From JAGXOF01 sp046545575 (lineage in GTDB: Bacteria > Chloroflexota > Dehalococcoidia > SZUA-161 > SpSt-899): a stretch of DNA of 8,399 bases. A model generated the notes under the pieces. That model ran no database searches and was not told where the DNA came from. It was given only the letters and a program-made list of their open reading frames with translations. The stretch covers positions 1-8,399 of the forward strand of contig JBKGZM010000075.1 of NCBI GenBank assembly GCA_046545575.1, given 5' to 3'. Both the position numbers and the translations under genes were made by a program. Positions 6,528-8,399 of the stretch are shown in pieces (positions within the stretch are counted from its first letter, which is position 1; each line of letters starts with the position of its first letter).

Positions 6528-6817
6528 AGCGCACTCTGTTTACAATCACGGCCTGCGCTCAATGAGAGATCAACATTTGACCTGTTCGTTGATTGGGTTT
6601 CTGGCCAACAATGTCCTGTCACTATCTATTTTAATTGGGTGACCATTAGAAAAACCCTAAAACTGAGTTAGAGTTTCACTATAAAACCCTTAGAGAAACA
6701 CTAGAATCCTCTATCGCGACGGACGGGGTTCACTTTTTTGCATAACCTTATCGGATTCCTAAACCCCGTGTCAAGGCCCGCTTGGCGGACCGTTACTGTA
6801 AAGTTTTAGTAGGTGCC
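6376..6817. other. Intergenic region between the operon and the insertion sequence
   Basis: Apart from the doubtful small ORF at its left, no coding signal is convincing here. The operon promoter should lie here, reading leftward, but I found no pair of hexamers good enough to call. From about 6640 to 6720 the DNA is AT-rich with the motif AAAACCCT twice (around 6653 and 6683) and similar TTAGAG and CACTA pieces. An 8-base inverted repeat, ACGGGGTT (6723-6730) and AACCCCGT (6762-6769), encloses a 31-base loop. It could be old insertion-sequence flank or a regulatory region. Confidence 0.4.
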
Positions 6818-6831
6818 AATCCTAGATGGCC
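6818..6831 (+). repeat. Left terminal inverted repeat of the ISLre2 element
   Basis: AATCCTAGATGGCC pairs with the right-end copy at 8283-8296, with one mismatch in 14 bases. Beyond the 14 bases, similarity continues weakly inward (GTCAT against GTTAT with a one-base shift) and ends abruptly outward, as expected of a terminal repeat. Confidence 0.6.
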
Positions 6832-6832
6832 G

Positions 6833-8242
6833 TCATTGCCTCCTTCCATGAGTTTGATGAGATAGCTGACGCAGGACCTGGGCCCAGGGCCGGTTAAGGT
6901 GAGGCCCGTGAAGGCATGGCATACTAACCTCAAGCCAGGCTCCATCGTCTGCACCAGCAGGCAAATGCTTTGTCTGGGTTCTGGCCTCAGATGATTTCCT
7001 CAGAGGTGAATTGATCTTATGGGGAGCTTCTCTTATCCACGACTGAATCTCGCCGCTTTCTCTGAGGTTTATCAATCGGCTCATCCTGTCCCCGCCTCGC
7101 TTTGTCCAGCTCATTCCTCGCTTCTTCATCCTGGTGGCCACAAGTTTATCCACATTCCCCTCTATCGCCCCCATACCCCTCAGCCCGTCGTGGGATACAC
7201 CTATACGATAGTCGGCCAAGCCTTCTGCATTGTCCATTAAATACCCTCGAAGGCTGGCAATCTCTTTCCTGTCTTCCACCTGAGCTGAATCCTGGGCTGT
7301 GGCCAGCAGGGAGTCAGCTAAAGCCACCTCTCCTCTGGCACAGGCTTGATAGACGCTGTTAGCCAGGTCCACGTCACCTTTGAGTTCTTGTAGCAGGGCT
7401 CGGCGCAGGTGAAAGCGATCCAGTTGAAAGTCTCCCTTGAGGATATCGGCGCCTTGCTTGGCCCAGTGAGCACCGTCGCTTCCTACTATCACCTTGTCAA
7501 TCATGGGAAGGTCATACTTCTTGGCCAGATTAAGCGACATGCCCTCCCAGAATCTCTGACCTTTCATTATCCCGGTATAGCTCATTTTGCCCGTCAGTCT
7601 ATAGTGGTCCTTTGACTCCATCTCCCAGCCTTCATAGGCAATGCCCACCTTTACCTCCGTTCTCTTCTCTTTCTCCCTCTGAAGCGCGATGCTTGTGCCA
7701 TCAGCTTCTGTCATAAGGTAAGGGACTACCCTCTCTTCGCTGTCCGGGACCACACCATCCTCGAACAGTTCCCTGACCTCCTCTTCCTCACGAGCGATGT
7801 GTGGATCAACTACCTTCCCTACCAACCGGTGAATGGTTGTATGGGAGATGCCTTGAGGGAGCACAGCACACAGCAACTGCTCACTGGGCCGGAAGGGAAG
7901 ATAACTGCAAACGAATGTGGCAAGCTCCTTCACTCTGGGGCTGGCTCTACTTCCTCCCTCAAGGCCTACATGCTCATCCAGCAGGAACCGGGGATTTTTA
8001 TCCCTGTCCTTATACAACCTCCGCTGAACCTTTACGTCCCCAAAGGTAGTGGTGATACACCGCTCTCTGAACCCAACCACCTGCAATTCCTCTTGCCTCT
8101 CGCGCATCAGTTCCTCGTCTGTCTCCTCCAGAAACTGCTTGGCCTTTGACTGGGCTATGTCGCAAGCCCAGTGGAAGATTGCCTCCTCCCACTTCCCCGC
8201 ATCCCCATTGAGTTCTGCCTTGACTTCCTCTATGCTGTTCAC
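6833..8242 (-). CDS. ISLre2 (UPF0236)-family transposase
   Basis: This 469-residue protein is a DDE-type transposase of the ISLre2/UPF0236 family, which cuts and joins the insertion-sequence ends. An N-terminal helical region (1-150) includes a likely helix-turn-helix around SHTTIHRLVG (133-142). The catalytic core has the first Asp in TEADGTSIALQREKEKR (Asp181), the second in VIVGSDGAHW (Asp256), and the Glu in GMGAIEGNVDKL (Glu361). The family's RMKKRGMSW motif follows at 371-379. The C-terminus WLEVSMPCLHGPHLNRPWAQ is also as expected, so the gene looks intact. The start is a GTG at 8240-8242, chosen because a near-perfect AAGGAGGT (8249-8256) lies six bases upstream. It is unrelated to the neighbouring operon and points away from any gene in view. 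Confidence 0.93.
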   Translation of the reverse strand: MNSIEEVKAELNGDAGKWEEAIFHWACDIAQSKAKQFLEETDEELMRERQEELQVVGFRERCITTTFGDVKVQRRLYKDRDKNPRFLLDEHVGLEGGSRASPRVKELATFVCSYLPFRPSEQLLCAVLPQGISHTTIHRLVGKVVDPHIAREEEEVRELFEDGVVPDSEERVVPYLMTEADGTSIALQREKEKRTEVKVGIAYEGWEMESKDHYRLTGKMSYTGIMKGQRFWEGMSLNLAKKYDLPMIDKVIVGSDGAHWAKQGADILKGDFQLDRFHLRRALLQELKGDVDLANSVYQACARGEVALADSLLATAQDSAQVEDRKEIASLRGYLMDNAEGLADYRIGVSHDGLRGMGAIEGNVDKLVATRMKKRGMSWTKRGGDRMSRLINLRESGEIQSWIREAPHKINSPLRKSSEARTQTKHLPAGADDGAWLEVSMPCLHGPHLNRPWAQVLRQLSHQTHGRRQ

Positions 8243-8256
8243 TGAGAGACCTCCTT

Positions 8257-8296
8257 AATCCTGATGGTTTTAGCCTATAACAGGCCATCCAGGATT
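8257..8296. repeat. Hairpin-forming inverted repeat in the transposase leader
   Basis: AATCCTGATGG (8257-8267) faces CCATCCAGGATT (8285-8296), giving an 11-pair stem with one bulged base and a 17-base loop. The right arm is also the terminal repeat, so this end of the element holds two oppositely facing copies of the same motif. This could be a second transposase-binding site or an RNA hairpin limiting translation of the GTG-started gene. Both roles are inference. Confidence 0.5.
8283..8296 (-). repeat. Right terminal inverted repeat of the ISLre2 element
   Basis: On the minus strand this reads AATCCTGGATGGCC, an inverted copy of 6818-6831. It lies 41 bases upstream of the transposase start, a usual position for the promoter-proximal end of an insertion sequence. 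Confidence 0.6.
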
Positions 8297-8399
8297 TTGC
8301 GGGGTCTCTTTCCTTTGGTCAACCCCTATGCTATCGGAACTCCGAGGTGAACTGGGGTGTGGATATGACGTCCTGTGGATCCACCAGAGGTGGCCCCAC
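8297..8399. other. DNA outside the right end of the insertion sequence
   Basis: No gene is recognisable in these 103 bases. The minus strand is open from the window edge for about 22 codons, but I do not recognise the peptide. A perfect 10-base palindrome GTGGATCCAC (8375-8384) overlaps a small stem CCACC-AGA-GGTGG (8381-8393). These could be the edge of another repeat or mobile element cut by the window border. Confidence 0.3.

Larger units (their letters stand above)
6818..8296 (-). mobile_element. ISLre2-family insertion sequence
   Basis: A full-length ISLre2/UPF0236-type transposase gene is bracketed by imperfect inverted repeats. The left end reads AATCCTAGATGGCC (6818-6831) and the right end, on the minus strand, reads AATCCTGGATGGCC (8296-8283), 13 of 14 identical and facing inward. 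The stop codon lies one base inside the left repeat, so there is almost no 3' untranslated DNA. The resulting size of about 1.48 kb is at the small end for the family. The nine bases outside each end (GTAGGTGCC and TTGCGGGGT) do not match, so no target duplication supports these limits. Either the true ends extend further or the flanks have been rearranged. Confidence 0.7.

Noticed and set aside
6230..6642. Two overlapping plus-strand open frames
   Set aside because: The first is antisense to the CBS gene, and the second has a composition unlike a protein-coding gene and no ribosome site.
7799..8149. Plus-strand open frame of 116 codons
   Set aside because: It lies opposite the well-supported transposase gene and matches nothing I know.
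1..8399. CRISPR array, tRNA or rRNA gene
   Set aside because: No regularly spaced direct repeats, cloverleaf or conserved rRNA stretches were seen on either strand.

Overview
The window comes from a bacterium that I cannot place with confidence. Base composition is near-balanced, Shine-Dalgarno sites are clear, and genes are tightly packed with start/stop overlaps. The core genes belong to a set best known from proteobacteria and other mostly Gram-negative environmental bacteria. The transposase family is widespread and does not help.

Layout: positions 1-207 are upstream DNA with a possible promoter. Two plus-strand genes follow: a bacterial transglutaminase-like thiol enzyme (208-1005) and an Anbu-type proteasome-like protease (1179-1895). 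A five-gene operon on the minus strand converges on them. In transcription order it encodes a two-CBS-domain protein (6375-5926), a cold-shock-domain protein with a basic tail (5929-5603), a circularly permuted ATP-grasp enzyme of the COG2308 type (5600-4158), an alpha-E protein of the COG2307 type (4096-3110), and a zinc-ribbon HExxH metallopeptidase of the COG4307 type (3100-2006). At the convergent junction lies a short decayed piece of an IS1595/ISXO2-type transposase gene. It appears to supply the stop codon and the last dozen or so codons of the metallopeptidase.

Positions 6376-6817 hold no convincing gene, only one weak small-ORF candidate and an AT-rich patch. Positions 6818-8296 are a near-complete ISLre2 (UPF0236)-family insertion sequence with 14-bp terminal inverted repeats and a full-length transposase. 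The last hundred bases are flanking DNA with short palindromes.

How the genes may work together: ATP-grasp, alpha-E, transglutaminase-like and Anbu genes recur together in bacteria. Comparative genomics has read this as a system in which an ATP-grasp ligase makes a peptide or amide bond and the hydrolases trim or break down the product. The substrate is unknown. This locus has all four elements and adds a zinc metallopeptidase at the operon's end and a CBS pair plus a cold-shock protein at its head. These extra members are the least-described part and the best candidate for new biology. Their functional link is inferred only from overlaps, spacing and orientation.
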